This document shows positions 26,336 to 40,250 of a DNA stretch of 61,208 bases, in pieces (position 1 is the first letter of the stretch; the number at the start of each line of letters is the position of its first letter). Made by a program: the position numbers and the translations under genes. The notes under the pieces are model-generated. The model was not told where the DNA came from. It was given only the letters and a program-made list of their open reading frames with translations, and did no database searches. Origin of the DNA: Egibacteraceae bacterium. Lineage in GTDB: Bacteria > Actinomycetota > Nitriliruptoria > Euzebyales > Egibacteraceae. The stretch spans positions 56,224-117,431 of the forward strand of contig JAUJMS010000001.1 in assembly GCA_030446745.1 (NCBI GenBank), in the 5' to 3' direction.

Positions 26336-26339
<4 letters not shown>
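24738..26339 (-). CDS. GH13 alpha-glucosidase/oligo-alpha-glucosidase
   Basis: A 533-residue GH13 enzyme with a normal (beta/alpha)8 barrel. It begins WWRGAVGYEVYLRSFADGDG, then has GVDAVWITPFYPSPM and DLVPNHSS. The catalytic set is the nucleophile D201 (FRIDVAHG), acid/base E268 (LGEVYLL) and the transition-state Asp in SGSHDRSR, where the usual Asn of NHD is Ser. A short C-terminal beta domain ends the protein. It would release glucose from maltose, maltodextrin or isomalto-oligosaccharides in the cytoplasm (no signal peptide). The GTG at 26339 overlaps the glgP stop by 4 bp, so it is coupled to glucan phosphorolysis. Confidence 0.87.
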
Positions 26340-28966
<2,627 letters not shown>

Positions 28967-29094
28967 GGATCGCTCCGGGCTGGTGGACGACGCCTGCGGC
29001 CGGTGCACGGTAACGCAACTCGACCGCCGGACCACGGGCGATCATGCCGGGGGCGGGGTGTGCCGTGGGAGGGACGTCGTGGTAAGCAACGGGC

Positions 29095-29700
29095 ATGGCT
29101 GTTCGCTTGCTGGCGTGGGACGCGCCGAACATGGACATGACGCTGGCCAAGCTGCTCGACGGCAGGCCACGCCCGTCCCAGCGACCGGACCTCACGGTGC
29201 TGCACCGCTGGTTCGTCGACGGCGCCACCGCCGACGACCGCAGTGAGGCCGCGGTCTTCGTCAACGTGCCGGAGCACCTCGCCGACAAGATGACCGGCTG
29301 GGTGCTGTACCTGTGCCAGACCGGCTTCCGGGTGTTCGCCAAGCCGAAGATCGGCCCAAGCGACATCGACGACGAGATGGCGGCCTACCTCACCGAGCGA
29401 CCGCCGAGTGACGTGGCCGAGGTCGTGATCGCCTCCCATGACGCCCGCGCCTTCCTCGACGTCGCGGAGCGACTCGCCGCCGGCGGCGTGACCGTCAACG
29501 TGCTCGGTTTTCGGGAGTTCGCCGGCCAGTTCGTGCAGTCCGACGCGGTGCGGTTCGTGGACGCCGCCACCGTCGACGGCCTGTTCGCCGACCTGCCGCA
29601 GCGCGTCTCGCTCGTCGACCTGCCGCCGGAGGGCCGCTGGTTCGAGCCCACGGCCACGGTTGCCGCCGACGTCGAGCCGGTCCACGTCGACGTGTCCTGA
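29095..29700 (+). CDS. NYN domain protein (PIN-like RNase fold)
   Basis: A 201-residue protein with an N-terminal NYN/LabA-like domain. The first acidic site is AWDAPNMDMTLAKLLDG, where DAPN carries the catalytic Asp. ADDRSEAAVFVNVPEHLAD, SDIDDEMAAYL and VVIASHDARAFLDVAERL supply the further acidic positions of PIN-like nucleases. Actinobacterial relatives with the same IL-D-x-PN start are common but their RNA targets are not known to me. It is divergent from glgP across 128 bp. On the opposite strand, the extended tail of the Uma2 reading frame overlaps its last 206 bp. Confidence 0.8.
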   Translation: MAVRLLAWDAPNMDMTLAKLLDGRPRPSQRPDLTVLHRWFVDGATADDRSEAAVFVNVPEHLADKMTGWVLYLCQTGFRVFAKPKIGPSDIDDEMAAYLTERPPSDVAEVVIASHDARAFLDVAERLAAGGVTVNVLGFREFAGQFVQSDAVRFVDAATVDGLFADLPQRVSLVDLPPEGRWFEPTATVAADVEPVHVDVS

Positions 29701-30190
29701 CGGCGGCGCGGCGCAAGACCAGCGGCGCGGCATAGCGGTCGCCGGCAAGGGGGTGGACCTCGACACGGTCGGCGTCGAGATCGACGTACCAGTACTCCGC
29801 CACGGCGAAGCGCTCGTAGAGGTCACGCTTGCGCACCAGCTCCAAGCGCCGCGTCGACGGCGACGACACCTCGACGATGACGTCCGGGGCGCCGCGTACG
29901 AATCGCTCCTCGAGCCGGTCGAGATGCTCCGGTCCGACGTAGAGCACGTCGGGCTCGACGACGTTCGACGCCGAGAAGTAGACGTCGAGCGGGGCGCAGT
30001 ACGCCTTGCCTCCATGCTGCCGCACGTACAAGGTCAGCTCGACACTCAGCCACATCACGACGTCTTGGTGGCGGACCCGGGGCGACGGCGTCACGACGAG
30101 CTCACCGTCGATGAGCTCGCGACGCAGGTTGTCGTCGGGGAACGACGCGAGGTCGTCGTAGGTGAGCCTCGTCGGCACTGGCGACGCCAT
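29495..30190 (-). CDS. Uma2 family PD-(D/E)XK endonuclease-like protein, abnormal C-terminus
   Basis: The first 165 residues or so are a clear Uma2 (DUF820) domain: TYDDLASFPDDNLRRELIDG, HQDVVMWLSVELTLYV, VVEPDVLYV with the acidic site, VIVEVSSPSTRRLELVRKRD and AEYWYVDLDADRVEVHPL. The family has the PD-(D/E)XK fold; biological roles are poorly known. Beyond about residue 175 the translation turns Arg-rich (RTRRRGPARRRRQPWPW) and lies antisense to the NYN gene for 206 bp. That part looks like shadow reading, so the original 3' end may have been lost. The ATG at 30190 has a good GGGAGGGA site. Confidence 0.7.
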   Translation of the reverse strand: MASPVPTRLTYDDLASFPDDNLRRELIDGELVVTPSPRVRHQDVVMWLSVELTLYVRQHGGKAYCAPLDVYFSASNVVEPDVLYVGPEHLDRLEERFVRGAPDVIVEVSSPSTRRLELVRKRDLYERFAVAEYWYVDLDADRVEVHPLAGDRYAAPLVLRRAAVRTRRRGPARRRRQPWPWARTSGPPAAGRRARRAAAGRRTGRRRWRRPRTAPRRTARTGRRTPENRAR

Positions 30191-30245
30191 GACATCCCTC
30201 CCGCGGTCATCGCGGCGACGGTACGGCGATGGCGACCTGACGGTC

Positions 30246-30264
30246 GGGCCGCCGCCGGCGGCCC
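30246..30264. repeat. Perfect 9-bp inverted repeat between uma2 and glgE
   Basis: GGGCCGCCG-C-CGGCGGCCC lies in the 164-bp divergent region before glgE. It could be an operator or a hairpin in a leader. In DNA this GC-rich such repeats are more frequent by chance, so its role is uncertain. Confidence 0.3.
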
Positions 30265-30354
30265 CGCCTGTGGAGTGTAGGCAGGTGGGTTCCGCGCCAC
30301 GCCTGTCGGGAAGGTCACGTCCGACCACGACACCCGCACGAGAGGGGGCAGGTC

Positions 30355-32295
30355 TTGAAGGGGCGCGTCCAGGTCCAGCAGGTACGGCCGTCGGTCGACT
30401 GTGGCCGTTACGCCGCCAAGGCCATCGCCGGCGACGACGTCGTCGTCGGGGCGGACGTCTTCCGGGAGGGCCACGACAAGGTCGCCGCCGCAATCCGCTA
30501 CCGCGGTCCCGACGACGCCGGGTGGCATGAGTCGCCGATGCGCCTGGACGTCAACGACCGTTTCTACGGCGCCTTTCCGGTCGACCGTGTCGGCGCGTGG
30601 CGCTACCAGGTCGTGGGGTGGACCGACCACTACGCGTCGTGGGTCGACGGTCTGGTCAAAAAGCACGCCGCCGGGCGCACCGACCTCGACGTCGACCTCG
30701 AGGAGGGCGCACGGCTGCTCGAGCGGCGCAACTCACCCCGGCCGGCGAAGGCGGCGTTGGCCGAAACCGTCGCCTTGCTGCGCAGCGATGCGCCGCTCTC
30801 GGACAAGGTCGCCGCGGCCGCCGCTCCCGGCCTGCTCGCGCTGCTCGCGCGCCACCCGGAGCGGACCGACGCGACGGTCGGCAAGCCCGAGCTGCCGCTG
30901 TGGGTCGACCGCGAGGCCGCGCGGTTCTCGGCCTGGTACGAGATGTTCCCGCGTTCGGAGGGGGCGACCGCGACGCGCGGCGGCACCTTCTCGGAGGCGG
31001 CCAAGCGCCTGCCCGCGATCGCCGAGATGGGGTTCGACGTCGTCTACCTCCCGCCGATCCACCCCATCGGGCGCACCCACCGCAAGGGCCCCAACAACAC
31101 CTTGACGCCCGGCGAGCACGACCCCGGAGTCCCCTGGGCGATCGGCTCCGCGGACGGTGGGCACACGGCGGTGCACCCGGACCTCGGCACGATCGACGAC
31201 TTCGACGAGTTCGTCGCCGAGGCGGGTCGCCACGACCTCGAGGTTGCGCTCGACTTCGCGATCCAGTGCTCACCGGACCACCCGTGGGTCAGCGAGCATC
31301 CCGAGTGGTTCAAGAAGCGCGCCGACGGGTCGATCCAGTTCGCCGAGAATCCGCCCAAGCAGTACCAGGACATCTACCCCATCGACTTCGACACCGCGGA
31401 CATCGACGGCCTGCGGGCGGAGCTCAGCAAGTCGGTGCTCGACTTCTGGATCGGCCACGGCGTGAAGATCTTCCGCGTGGACAACCCGCACACGAAGGCA
31501 ATCCCGTTCTGGGAGTGGCTGATCGCCGCGATCCGCCTCGAGCATCCCGACGTGCTGTTCCTCGCCGAGGCGTTCACGCGGCCGAAGATGATGCAGACGC
31601 TGGGCAAGGTCGGCTTCAGTCAGAGCTACACCTACTTCGCGTGGCGCAACACCAAAGCCGAGCTGACCGAGTACCTCACCGAGCTTGCGCACACCGACAT
31701 GGCGGACTACTACCGGCCGAACTTCTGGCCGAACACCCCCGACATCCTCACCGAGTTTCTCCAGACCGGGGGGCGCCCGGCGTTCAAGCTGCGGCTGGTC
31801 CTCGCGGCGTTGCTGTCCCCGTCCTACGGGATCTACTCGGGCTACGAGCTGGCCGAGAACGTCGCGGTGCGCCCCGGCAGCGAGGAGTACCTCGACTCCG
31901 AGAAGTACCAGCACCGCCCGCGCAACTGGGACGATCCCGGCTCGCTGGCGCCTTGGATCGCGCGGGTCAACCGCATCCGGCGCACGCACACCGCGTTCCG
32001 GCGGCTGACGAACCTGTGGTTCCACAGCATCGACAACGACGCACTCCTCGCGTTCTCCAAGGTCGCGCCCGGCCGCACCGACGCGGTGCTCGTCGTCGTC
32101 AACCTCGACGCGCACTCCGCGCAGGCCGGCGAGACGTGGCTGGACCTGTGGCAGCTGGGGCTCGAGCACGCCGGGCCGTTCGAGGCGCATGACCTGCTCG
32201 CCGACACCACGTACGTGTGGAACGGGCCCGCGAACTACGTCCGACTCCATCCGCACGTCGAGCCCGCGCACGTGCTGCGCCTGCGCGCGCTGTAG
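30355..32295 (+). CDS. glgE: Alpha-1,4-glucan:maltose-1-phosphate maltosyltransferase
   Basis: A 646-residue GH13_3 enzyme. The N-terminal domain carries the typical VRPSVDCGRYAAKAIAGDDVVV and DVFREGHD. The barrel has YLPPIHPIGRTHRKGPNN, the nucleophile D376 (FRVDNPHTK) and acid/base E405 (FLAEAFTRPKMM); the 29-residue spacing matches characterised GlgE. The C-terminal part contains NFWPNTPDIL and YSGYELAEN. It transfers maltosyl units from maltose-1-phosphate to alpha-glucan with retention. The TTG at 30355 follows a GAGGGGG site and gives the standard N-terminus. It leads the glgE-treS-mak-glgB array, so maltose-1-phosphate can be made and used within one operon. Confidence 0.95.
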   Translation: MKGRVQVQQVRPSVDCGRYAAKAIAGDDVVVGADVFREGHDKVAAAIRYRGPDDAGWHESPMRLDVNDRFYGAFPVDRVGAWRYQVVGWTDHYASWVDGLVKKHAAGRTDLDVDLEEGARLLERRNSPRPAKAALAETVALLRSDAPLSDKVAAAAAPGLLALLARHPERTDATVGKPELPLWVDREAARFSAWYEMFPRSEGATATRGGTFSEAAKRLPAIAEMGFDVVYLPPIHPIGRTHRKGPNNTLTPGEHDPGVPWAIGSADGGHTAVHPDLGTIDDFDEFVAEAGRHDLEVALDFAIQCSPDHPWVSEHPEWFKKRADGSIQFAENPPKQYQDIYPIDFDTADIDGLRAELSKSVLDFWIGHGVKIFRVDNPHTKAIPFWEWLIAAIRLEHPDVLFLAEAFTRPKMMQTLGKVGFSQSYTYFAWRNTKAELTEYLTELAHTDMADYYRPNFWPNTPDILTEFLQTGGRPAFKLRLVLAALLSPSYGIYSGYELAENVAVRPGSEEYLDSEKYQHRPRNWDDPGSLAPWIARVNRIRRTHTAFRRLTNLWFHSIDNDALLAFSKVAPGRTDAVLVVVNLDAHSAQAGETWLDLWQLGLEHAGPFEAHDLLADTTYVWNGPANYVRLHPHVEPAHVLRLRAL

Positions 32296-32310
32296 CGGGA
32301 AAGGGCCGCC

Positions 32311-33947
<1,637 letters not shown>

Positions 33948-33951
<4 letters not shown>

Positions 33952-35384
33952 CGGCGCTCGCCGACCTCGCCGCCCCCGACCGGCACGCGGGGCTCGCGGC
34001 GGTGCTGCGGCCGTGGCTTCCGCGGCAGCGTTGGTTCGCCGGCAAGGCGCGCACCGTCACCGGCGTCGCGGTGGCCGACACGGTGCTGCTCGGCGACGGC
34101 GACGCCGCCGTCCTCGACGTCGTCGTCGACGTGCGCTTCGCCGACGGCGCGGCTGAGCGCTACCAGGTGCCGCTCGCCGCCGCGGACGGGGACGAGGCCG
34201 ACGGGCTGGTTGCGACGCTGCCGACGCTGCGGCTCGTCGACGCGACGTTCGTCGCGCCTGCCGTCGCGGTGCTGGCCGCGTGTGCCGTGGACCCCAGCCC
34301 GCACGCGGCCGCCGGCGGCGGCGTCGTGCGCGGGGCGCCGACCGGCGGCGATGACGACGCGCTCGACGTCAGCAGCCCACGCCGGCTGACCGCGGAGCAG
34401 TCCAACACCTCGGTCGTCTTCGCCGAGCGCACAATTTTGAAAGTGTTCCGCAAGCTGGAACACGGCGAGAACCCGGACGTCGAGGTCACCCGCGCGCTGA
34501 CGACTGCCGGGTTCCCCCACGCACCGGCGCAGTGCGGGGCGCTGACGCTGCACGACCGCTCCGGCGACGTGATGTGCCTCGGCGTGCTCGCCGCGTTCGT
34601 CGCCGGTGCACGGGAGGGGTGGGCGCTCGCGACCGGGGAGGTGCGCCGGCTCGTGGACTCCCCGGTCGGCTGTGCGTTGACCGATGGCGACCTCGCTGAG
34701 CGTTTCGCCGACCTCGGTCGGGCCGTCGCGGATCTGCACGCGGCGTTGCGCGACACGCTCGGCAGCCGCGACGCCGGCGCCGCGGACCTCGAGGAGTGGG
34801 TCGACGGCATGCGCGCACAGGCCGAGCGCGTCCTGGAGACGGCGGCGGCGCGGGCGCCCGACGCGGCGGCGGCGGTGCTGCGCCAGCGCGAGGCGCTGCT
34901 CGCCCGCTTCGGTCGCCTCGCGGCGGAGTCGGCGACGGGCCCGCTGACGCGCACCCACGGCGACCTGCACCTGGGCCAGGTCCTGCTCGACCGCGACGAC
35001 CGCTGGCAGATCCTGGACTTCGAGGGCGAGCCGGCGCGCCCGCTGCGGGAGCGACGCCGGTTGGGTCCCCCGCTGCGCGACGTGGCGGGCATGCTTCGGT
35101 CGTTCGACTACGCCGCGGCGCAGGCATCGGGCGGTGATCTCGCCGGGGTGCCCGACGTCGCAGCCGCCTGGCGCGACGGGGCGCGCCGTGACTTCCTCGA
35201 TGCGTACCTCGCCCGCGCCGGCGAGCACGGTGTCGTGCCGCACCGCGATGCGGCGGTCTCCGCCCAGCTCGAGGCCTTCGAGCTGGACAAGGCCGTCTAC
35301 GAGCTGGGCTACGAACTGGGCAACCGCCCCGACTGGGTGCCGATCCCCGTCGGCGGGATCGCACGGGTGCTGGCCGGCGCCTGA
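33948..35384 (+). CDS. mak: Maltokinase
   Basis: A 478-residue protein-kinase-like maltokinase (Pep2). The N-terminal cap has [16 protein letters not shown]. The ATP-binding part has EQSNTSVVF and [18 protein letters not shown]. The catalytic Asp is D339 in [13 protein letters not shown], and [12 protein letters not shown] supplies the metal-binding Asp. A late element is [17 protein letters not shown]. It phosphorylates maltose with ATP to give maltose-1-phosphate, the donor of GlgE. The start GTG at 33948 overlaps the treS stop by 4 bp. It is separate from TreS, unlike in species where the two are fused. Confidence 0.93.
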
Positions 35385-35450
35385 CCGGCGGCCGTTGCGC
35401 CGACGGCCGCAGCGGGTAGGTCGCGGGCAAGCGACCGAAGGAGACGCACC

Positions 35451-37676
35451 GTGGCCGCAACACCCAGCGACCACCCGAGCGACCTCGCGTGGCACGCGCC
35501 ACGCATGGAGGTCGCCGGGGTCGTCGCCGGCGAGCATCGCGACCCGCACGGCGTCCTCGGCGTACATCCGACCGACGCCGGCACGGTGGTGCGGGCATGG
35601 CGGCCCGATGCGACGACGGTCCACGTCGTGCGTGACGGCGCGGACCCGGTCGCGGCCGAGCGCACCGACGACGCCGGCTTCTTCGAGGCGCTGCTCGACG
35701 CGCCGCCCAAGGCGTCGGACTACCTGCTGCGCGTCGGCTACCCCGACGGCTCGACGTTCGACCAGCGCGACGCGTACGCGTTCGGGCCGACGTTCGGCGA
35801 GGTCGACCTGCACCTCGCCGGAGAGGGCCGCCACGAGGAGCTGTGGCGGCGGATGGGCGCGCACGTCACCGCCGTCGAGGGCGTTGCGGGCACCAGCTTC
35901 GCCGTGTGGGCGCCAAACGCGCGTAGCGTGCGCGTCGTCGGCGAGTTCAACTCGTGGGACGGGCGGCTGCACCCGATGCGCCTGCTCGGCGGGTCGGGCA
36001 TCTGGGAGCTGTTCGTGCCTGACGTCGCCCCCGGCACCGCGTACAAGTACGAGGTCGTCACCGCACAGGGCGCGATCGCCACCCGCGCCGACCCGTACGC
36101 CTTCGCCACCGAGGTCCCGCCCGGAACCTCCAGCCGCGTCTACGACAGCCGCTACGAGTGGGGCGACGCCGCATGGCTCGCGGCGCGCAAGACCCGCCAG
36201 GCAGTCCGCGAGCCGATGGCGGTCTACGAGGTGCACCTCGGCTCGTGGCTGCACCATCACGCCGACCGGGAGCGGGGCGGCCGGCCGTACAGCTACCGCG
36301 AGCTGGCCGAGCGGCTGCCCGACTACGTCGAGCAGCTCGGTTTCACCCACGTCGAGTTCCTGCCCCCCGCGGAGCACCCGTTCGGCGGCTCGTGGGGCTA
36401 CCAGGTCACCGGCTACTTCGCGCCGTCCGCGCGCTTCGGCGACCCCGACGACTTCCGCTACCTCGTCGACCGCCTGCACCAGCGCAACATCGGCGTCATC
36501 GTCGACTGGGTCCCCGCGCACTTCCCCAAGGACGCGTGGGCGCTCGCGCGCTTCGACGGCACGGCGCTGTACGAACACGTCGACCCGCGGCGCGGCGAGC
36601 AGCCCGACTGGGGCACGCTGGTGTTCAACTTCGGGCGCAACGAGGTCCGCAACTTCTTGGTCGCCAACGCCCTGTTCTGGCTCGAGGAGCTCCACGTCGA
36701 CGGGCTTCGCGTCGACGCCGTCGCGTCGATGCTCTACCTCGACTACTCGCGGCGCGAGGGCGAGTGGGTGCCCAACGAGTACGGCGGCCGGGAGAACCTC
36801 GAGGCGGTCGCGTTCCTGCGTGAGCTCAACACCGTCGTGTACGGGCGCTGCCCCGACGTCGTGACCATCGCCGAGGAGTCGACCGCTTGGCCCGGGGTGT
36901 CGCGACCCGTGCACCTCGGCGGACTCGGCTTCGGCTTCAAGTGGAACATGGGCTGGATGCACGACACGCTGTCGTACTTCAGCCACGACCCGATTCACCG
37001 GCGCTACCACCACAACGAGCTCACCTTCGGCTTGATGTACGCGTGGAGCGAGAACTACGTCCTGCCGCTGTCGCACGACGAGGTGGTGCACGGCAAGCGC
37101 AGCATGCTCGACAAGATGGCCGGCGACCGCTGGCAGAAGTTCGCGAACCTGAGGGCGCTGTACGCCTGGATGTGGGCGCATCCTGGCAAGCAGCTGCTGT
37201 TCATGGGCGGTGAGTTCGGTCAGTGGCGCGAGTGGTCCGAAGTTCGCGAGCTCGACTGGTACCTGCTCGACGAGCGCGACCATCGCGGCCTGCAGCACCT
37301 CGTCGCCGACCTCAACCACCGCTACCGCGCACACGGGGCGCTGTGGCAGCGCGACACCGATCCACAAGGGTTCGAGTGGGTCGACGCGAACAACGCCGAC
37401 GAGAACCTCCTGTCCTTCGTGCGCTACGCCGAGGACGGGCCTCCGCTGGTGTGCGTGTGCAACCTCGCGCCGCTCCCCCGGTCGCACGTCCGCGTCGGTC
37501 TGCCGCTCGAGGGCGTCTACGACGAGGTGCTCAACACCGACGCCCAGTGCTACGGGGGCAGCGGCGTCGGCAATCTCGGCGCGGTGACCGCCGCCGCGAC
37601 GCCATGGCACGGGTTGCCCGCGTCGGCCGAGCTGACCCTGCCGCCGCTGGGCGCGCTGTGGCTCGTGCCGCGCTGA
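35451..37676 (+). CDS. glgB: 1,4-alpha-glucan branching enzyme (GH13)
   Basis: A 741-residue GlgB of the long form, with an extra N-terminal beta-sandwich ([12 protein letters not shown]) before the CBM48 ([22 protein letters not shown]). The barrel carries [23 protein letters not shown], the nucleophile D422 ([17 protein letters not shown]), the acid/base in TIAEES (E474/E475) and [11 protein letters not shown]. It cuts alpha-1,4 chains and rejoins them as alpha-1,6 branches, giving GlgE new ends to extend. The GTG at 35451 has GAAGGAG upstream. It lies 66 bp after mak and runs into a molybdopterin oxidoreductase gene with a 19-bp overlap. Confidence 0.96.
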   Translation: MAATPSDHPSDLAWHAPRMEVAGVVAGEHRDPHGVLGVHPTDAGTVVRAWRPDATTVHVVRDGADPVAAERTDDAGFFEALLDAPPKASDYLLRVGYPDGSTFDQRDAYAFGPTFGEVDLHLAGEGRHEELWRRMGAHVTAVEGVAGTSFAVWAPNARSVRVVGEFNSWDGRLHPMRLLGGSGIWELFVPDVAPGTAYKYEVVTAQGAIATRADPYAFATEVPPGTSSRVYDSRYEWGDAAWLAARKTRQAVREPMAVYEVHLGSWLHHHADRERGGRPYSYRELAERLPDYVEQLGFTHVEFLPPAEHPFGGSWGYQVTGYFAPSARFGDPDDFRYLVDRLHQRNIGVIVDWVPAHFPKDAWALARFDGTALYEHVDPRRGEQPDWGTLVFNFGRNEVRNFLVANALFWLEELHVDGLRVDAVASMLYLDYSRREGEWVPNEYGGRENLEAVAFLRELNTVVYGRCPDVVTIAEESTAWPGVSRPVHLGGLGFGFKWNMGWMHDTLSYFSHDPIHRRYHHNELTFGLMYAWSENYVLPLSHDEVVHGKRSMLDKMAGDRWQKFANLRALYAWMWAHPGKQLLFMGGEFGQWREWSEVRELDWYLLDERDHRGLQHLVADLNHRYRAHGALWQRDTDPQGFEWVDANNADENLLSFVRYAEDGPPLVCVCNLAPLPRSHVRVGLPLEGVYDEVLNTDAQCYGGSGVGNLGAVTAAATPWHGLPASAELTLPPLGALWLVPR

Positions 37677-38698
37677 CGCCGCGCCGCACGGGCCGGCTGC
37701 ACGCCGCCGGCCGCCGTACGAACCTCGCGCTGCTCGCGGTGCTCAGCGCGGCGCTGCTGACCGGCACACTCGCCTTCGCGACGGGAGGTGCCTGGGCACG
37801 CCCGGTCGTCGTCGCACACGGCATCGCCGGTGTCGCCGTTGCGGTGCTGGCGCCGTGGAAGGCGGTCGTCGTACGCCGCGGGCTGCGCCGGGCGCGTGCC
37901 GGGCGCGCCGCGTCGCTGGCGCTGGCGGCGCTCGTCGTCGCGGCGCTCGCGGCCGGCGTTGCGCACGCCGCCGGCGTTCGGTTTCTCGTCGCCGGCGTGA
38001 CGGCCATGCAGTTGCACGTCGGCGCGGCATTGCTCGCCGTCCCGCTGGCCGCCTGGCACGTCGTCGCCCGGCCGGCGCGACCCGGACGCACCGACTGGTC
38101 GCGGCGCAACGCCCTGCGCGCGGGCGGCCTCGCGGGCGCTGCCGCGGTCGGCTGGCTCGCCACCGAGGGCGCGTTCGCGGCGAGTGGTGCGTCCGGCGCC
38201 GGACGGCGGGCGACCGGCTCGCACGAGACCGGTTCCGGCGACCCGGCCGCGATGCCGGTGACGCAGTGGCTGTTCGACACCGTGCCCGACATCGATGTTC
38301 CGTCGTGGCGCCTGCGCGTCGGCGACCGGATCCTCGACGCCGCGGCGCTCGCGGCCTACGGCGACCGGGTCCGGGCGACGCTGGACTGCACCGGCGGCTG
38401 GTACGCCACCCAGGACTGGACCGGCGCGCGCCTCGACCGCCTCCTGGGCGACCCGGGCGACGCGCGCAGCATCGCCGTGCGGTCGGTCACCGGCTACACC
38501 CGCTTGTTCCCGTTGCGCGACCGCACGCGGCTGCTCGTGGCCACCGCCGTCGCCGGTGCGCCGCTGTCGCCGGGCCACGGCTCCCCGGCGCGGCTCGTCG
38601 CGCCGGGGCGGCGCGGTTTCTGGTGGGTGAAGTGGGTCGAGTCGATCAGCTTCGACGCGCGCCCATGGTGGCTGCAGCCGCCGTTTCCGCCGCGCTGA
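37658..38698 (+). CDS. Molybdopterin-dependent oxidoreductase with N-terminal four-helix membrane domain
   Basis: A 346-residue protein of two parts. The first 145 residues have four hydrophobic helices (around [58 protein letters not shown] and [17 protein letters not shown]) with His residues in three of them, as in b-type cytochrome anchors. A twin-arginine-like [13 protein letters not shown] (R149-R150) follows, then a sulfite oxidase/YedY-type molybdopterin domain. C244 ([16 protein letters not shown]) is the probable Mo ligand. [11 protein letters not shown] ends the domain. It may pass electrons across the membrane. The GTG at 37658 lies inside glgB. The 3' end overlaps the convergent DUF2254 gene by 53 bp. 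Confidence 0.75.
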   Translation: MARAALTPRRTGRLHAAGRRTNLALLAVLSAALLTGTLAFATGGAWARPVVVAHGIAGVAVAVLAPWKAVVVRRGLRRARAGRAASLALAALVVAALAAGVAHAAGVRFLVAGVTAMQLHVGAALLAVPLAAWHVVARPARPGRTDWSRRNALRAGGLAGAAAVGWLATEGAFAASGASGAGRRATGSHETGSGDPAAMPVTQWLFDTVPDIDVPSWRLRVGDRILDAAALAAYGDRVRATLDCTGGWYATQDWTGARLDRLLGDPGDARSIAVRSVTGYTRLFPLRDRTRLLVATAVAGAPLSPGHGSPARLVAPGRRGFWWVKWVESISFDARPWWLQPPFPPR

Positions 38699-40028
38699 AC
38701 CGCGGCGACGAGCCGGCGCGGCGATCGCCGTCGACCGCTGCGGCGGCGCGGTGGACGGTCTCGACGTCGCACGGTTCGGCGATCTCGCGTTCCCCGGCGG
38801 CGACGATGAGCGCCGCCTGTTTCGCCACCTCGTCACGGTGCTCGTCGGTGCGGCAGCGCGCGTGGACCTCGCGAAGCATCCACAGCAACGCGACGAGGAC
38901 CGCTGGTTCGCGAGCGCCGTAGCGGCGGATCTGTCCGCAGGCGGTGTCGAGGTAGTCCTCCAGCCGCGGTCGGTCCACCGCGAGCCGGACGACACCCTGG
39001 TCGTCGGCCCGCAGCACCGGCTCGAGGTCGCGCTCGGCGAGGACGGTCAGCAACGGGGCGAGGTGGCCGACGGCGTCGACCGCGGTCGTCGGGTCGTTGA
39101 TGCCAGGCGACAGCGCCTTCGCCGCGATGTCGACGAGCTGACGCACGCCGAAGCCGACGTCTTGCTGCAGCGTCCGCTCGAAACCGACCTGGATCGCGTC
39201 GTTGACGAACTCGTTGGCGTCGTCGCGGTCCGGCGGCGCCGCGTCGCGGTCGAGCGTCCAGTACCACGCGAGCGTCCCACCGGCGACGACCCGCTCGCCG
39301 ACGCGTGGCGCGACCCGCACCACGAGCCCCCGGGCGACCGCGTCGTCGAACAGCGAGTCCGGCGCGATCGCCTGCACGATGCCCGAGCGGCGGGCCGGCA
39401 CGGCCACCGCATGCGACGCGACCTCCGGCAGCTGACGACGACCACGCTCGAACGGACGACGGTAGACGTTGTGGATGGTCTCGATCGTGTCGGTCTCGAC
39501 GTCGCTCATCATCTTGTCGACGCGCAGCTCGACCGTGATGTGGTGGATGAAGTAGACGAGGGCGGCGACGCTGGCGGTCGCCAGGATCAGCCCGCCGGTG
39601 ACCGCGAGCTGCGGCACGAAGTCCTCGTCGGGCGTCGCGCCGTTGCGGATGACGCGCAGCACCGTGAGGCTGTAGGTGAACGTCGCGAGGAACACCGCGA
39701 GCACGACCTGGTTGGATGGGTCACGCACGAACGTGCGCAGCAGGCGGGGGGAAAACTGGCTCGAGGCGAGCTGGAGCGTCACGACGGTGAGCGAGAACAC
39801 GACACCGGTGACGGTGATGACCGAACCCGCGACCGCCTCGAGGACACCGCGCGCCCCGTCAGCACCGCCGCCGTAGATCCACGCGGTGATCGGCGACCCC
39901 GGTTGGACCCGTACGCCCACCAGGAGGTTGGCCAGCACGAAGGACGCGAGCACCGACACCGTCGGCAGGAACCACAGCGCGCCGCGCAGATACTCGACGA
40001 CCGCGCCGAGACGCACGCCTCCCTTCAT
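38646..40028 (-). CDS. DUF2254 family membrane protein
   Basis: A 460-residue protein recognisable as DUF2254. There are two N-terminal helices (LRGALWFLPTVSVLASFVLA, then a second after an external loop), VVFSLTVVTLQLASSQFSPRLLRTF, two further helices around LAVFLATFTYSLTVL and GGLILATASVAALVYFIHH, and a long cytoplasmic C-terminus containing DIAAKALSPGINDPTTA, a hallmark segment of the family. Function is unknown. It is divergent from treZ across a 222-bp gap and convergent with the molybdopterin gene. The last 30 residues are Ala/Arg-rich and probably disordered. Confidence 0.85.
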   Translation of the reverse strand: MKGGVRLGAVVEYLRGALWFLPTVSVLASFVLANLLVGVRVQPGSPITAWIYGGGADGARGVLEAVAGSVITVTGVVFSLTVVTLQLASSQFSPRLLRTFVRDPSNQVVLAVFLATFTYSLTVLRVIRNGATPDEDFVPQLAVTGGLILATASVAALVYFIHHITVELRVDKMMSDVETDTIETIHNVYRRPFERGRRQLPEVASHAVAVPARRSGIVQAIAPDSLFDDAVARGLVVRVAPRVGERVVAGGTLAWYWTLDRDAAPPDRDDANEFVNDAIQVGFERTLQQDVGFGVRQLVDIAAKALSPGINDPTTAVDAVGHLAPLLTVLAERDLEPVLRADDQGVVRLAVDRPRLEDYLDTACGQIRRYGAREPAVLVALLWMLREVHARCRTDEHRDEVAKQAALIVAAGEREIAEPCDVETVHRAAAAVDGDRRAGSSPRFSAAETAAAATMGARRS

Positions 40029-40250
40029 GCGCGCCTCACAGACGACTCATGCGGGCGGCGTCGGCACGGCGGCAGCGCAGTCACCGTCCCAGCGTGCCCC
40101 GCCGGTGCTTGCCGCTACCACGCCGGGCGCCGTGTAACGCGGGATGCCGCGCGGAAGGCTCGCCGCGCCCCGCCCCGGCCACCAGCGGACGAGGACCCGA
40201 CAATCAGCGCCCAGCCGACGCACGGACCGACCGTCGCCGCCGATGGGACG

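Noticed and set aside
38751..40250. Upstream extension of the treZ frame by 500 codons
   Set aside because: It is antisense to the clear DUF2254 gene and has no start codon or similarity consistent with TreZ before 40251.
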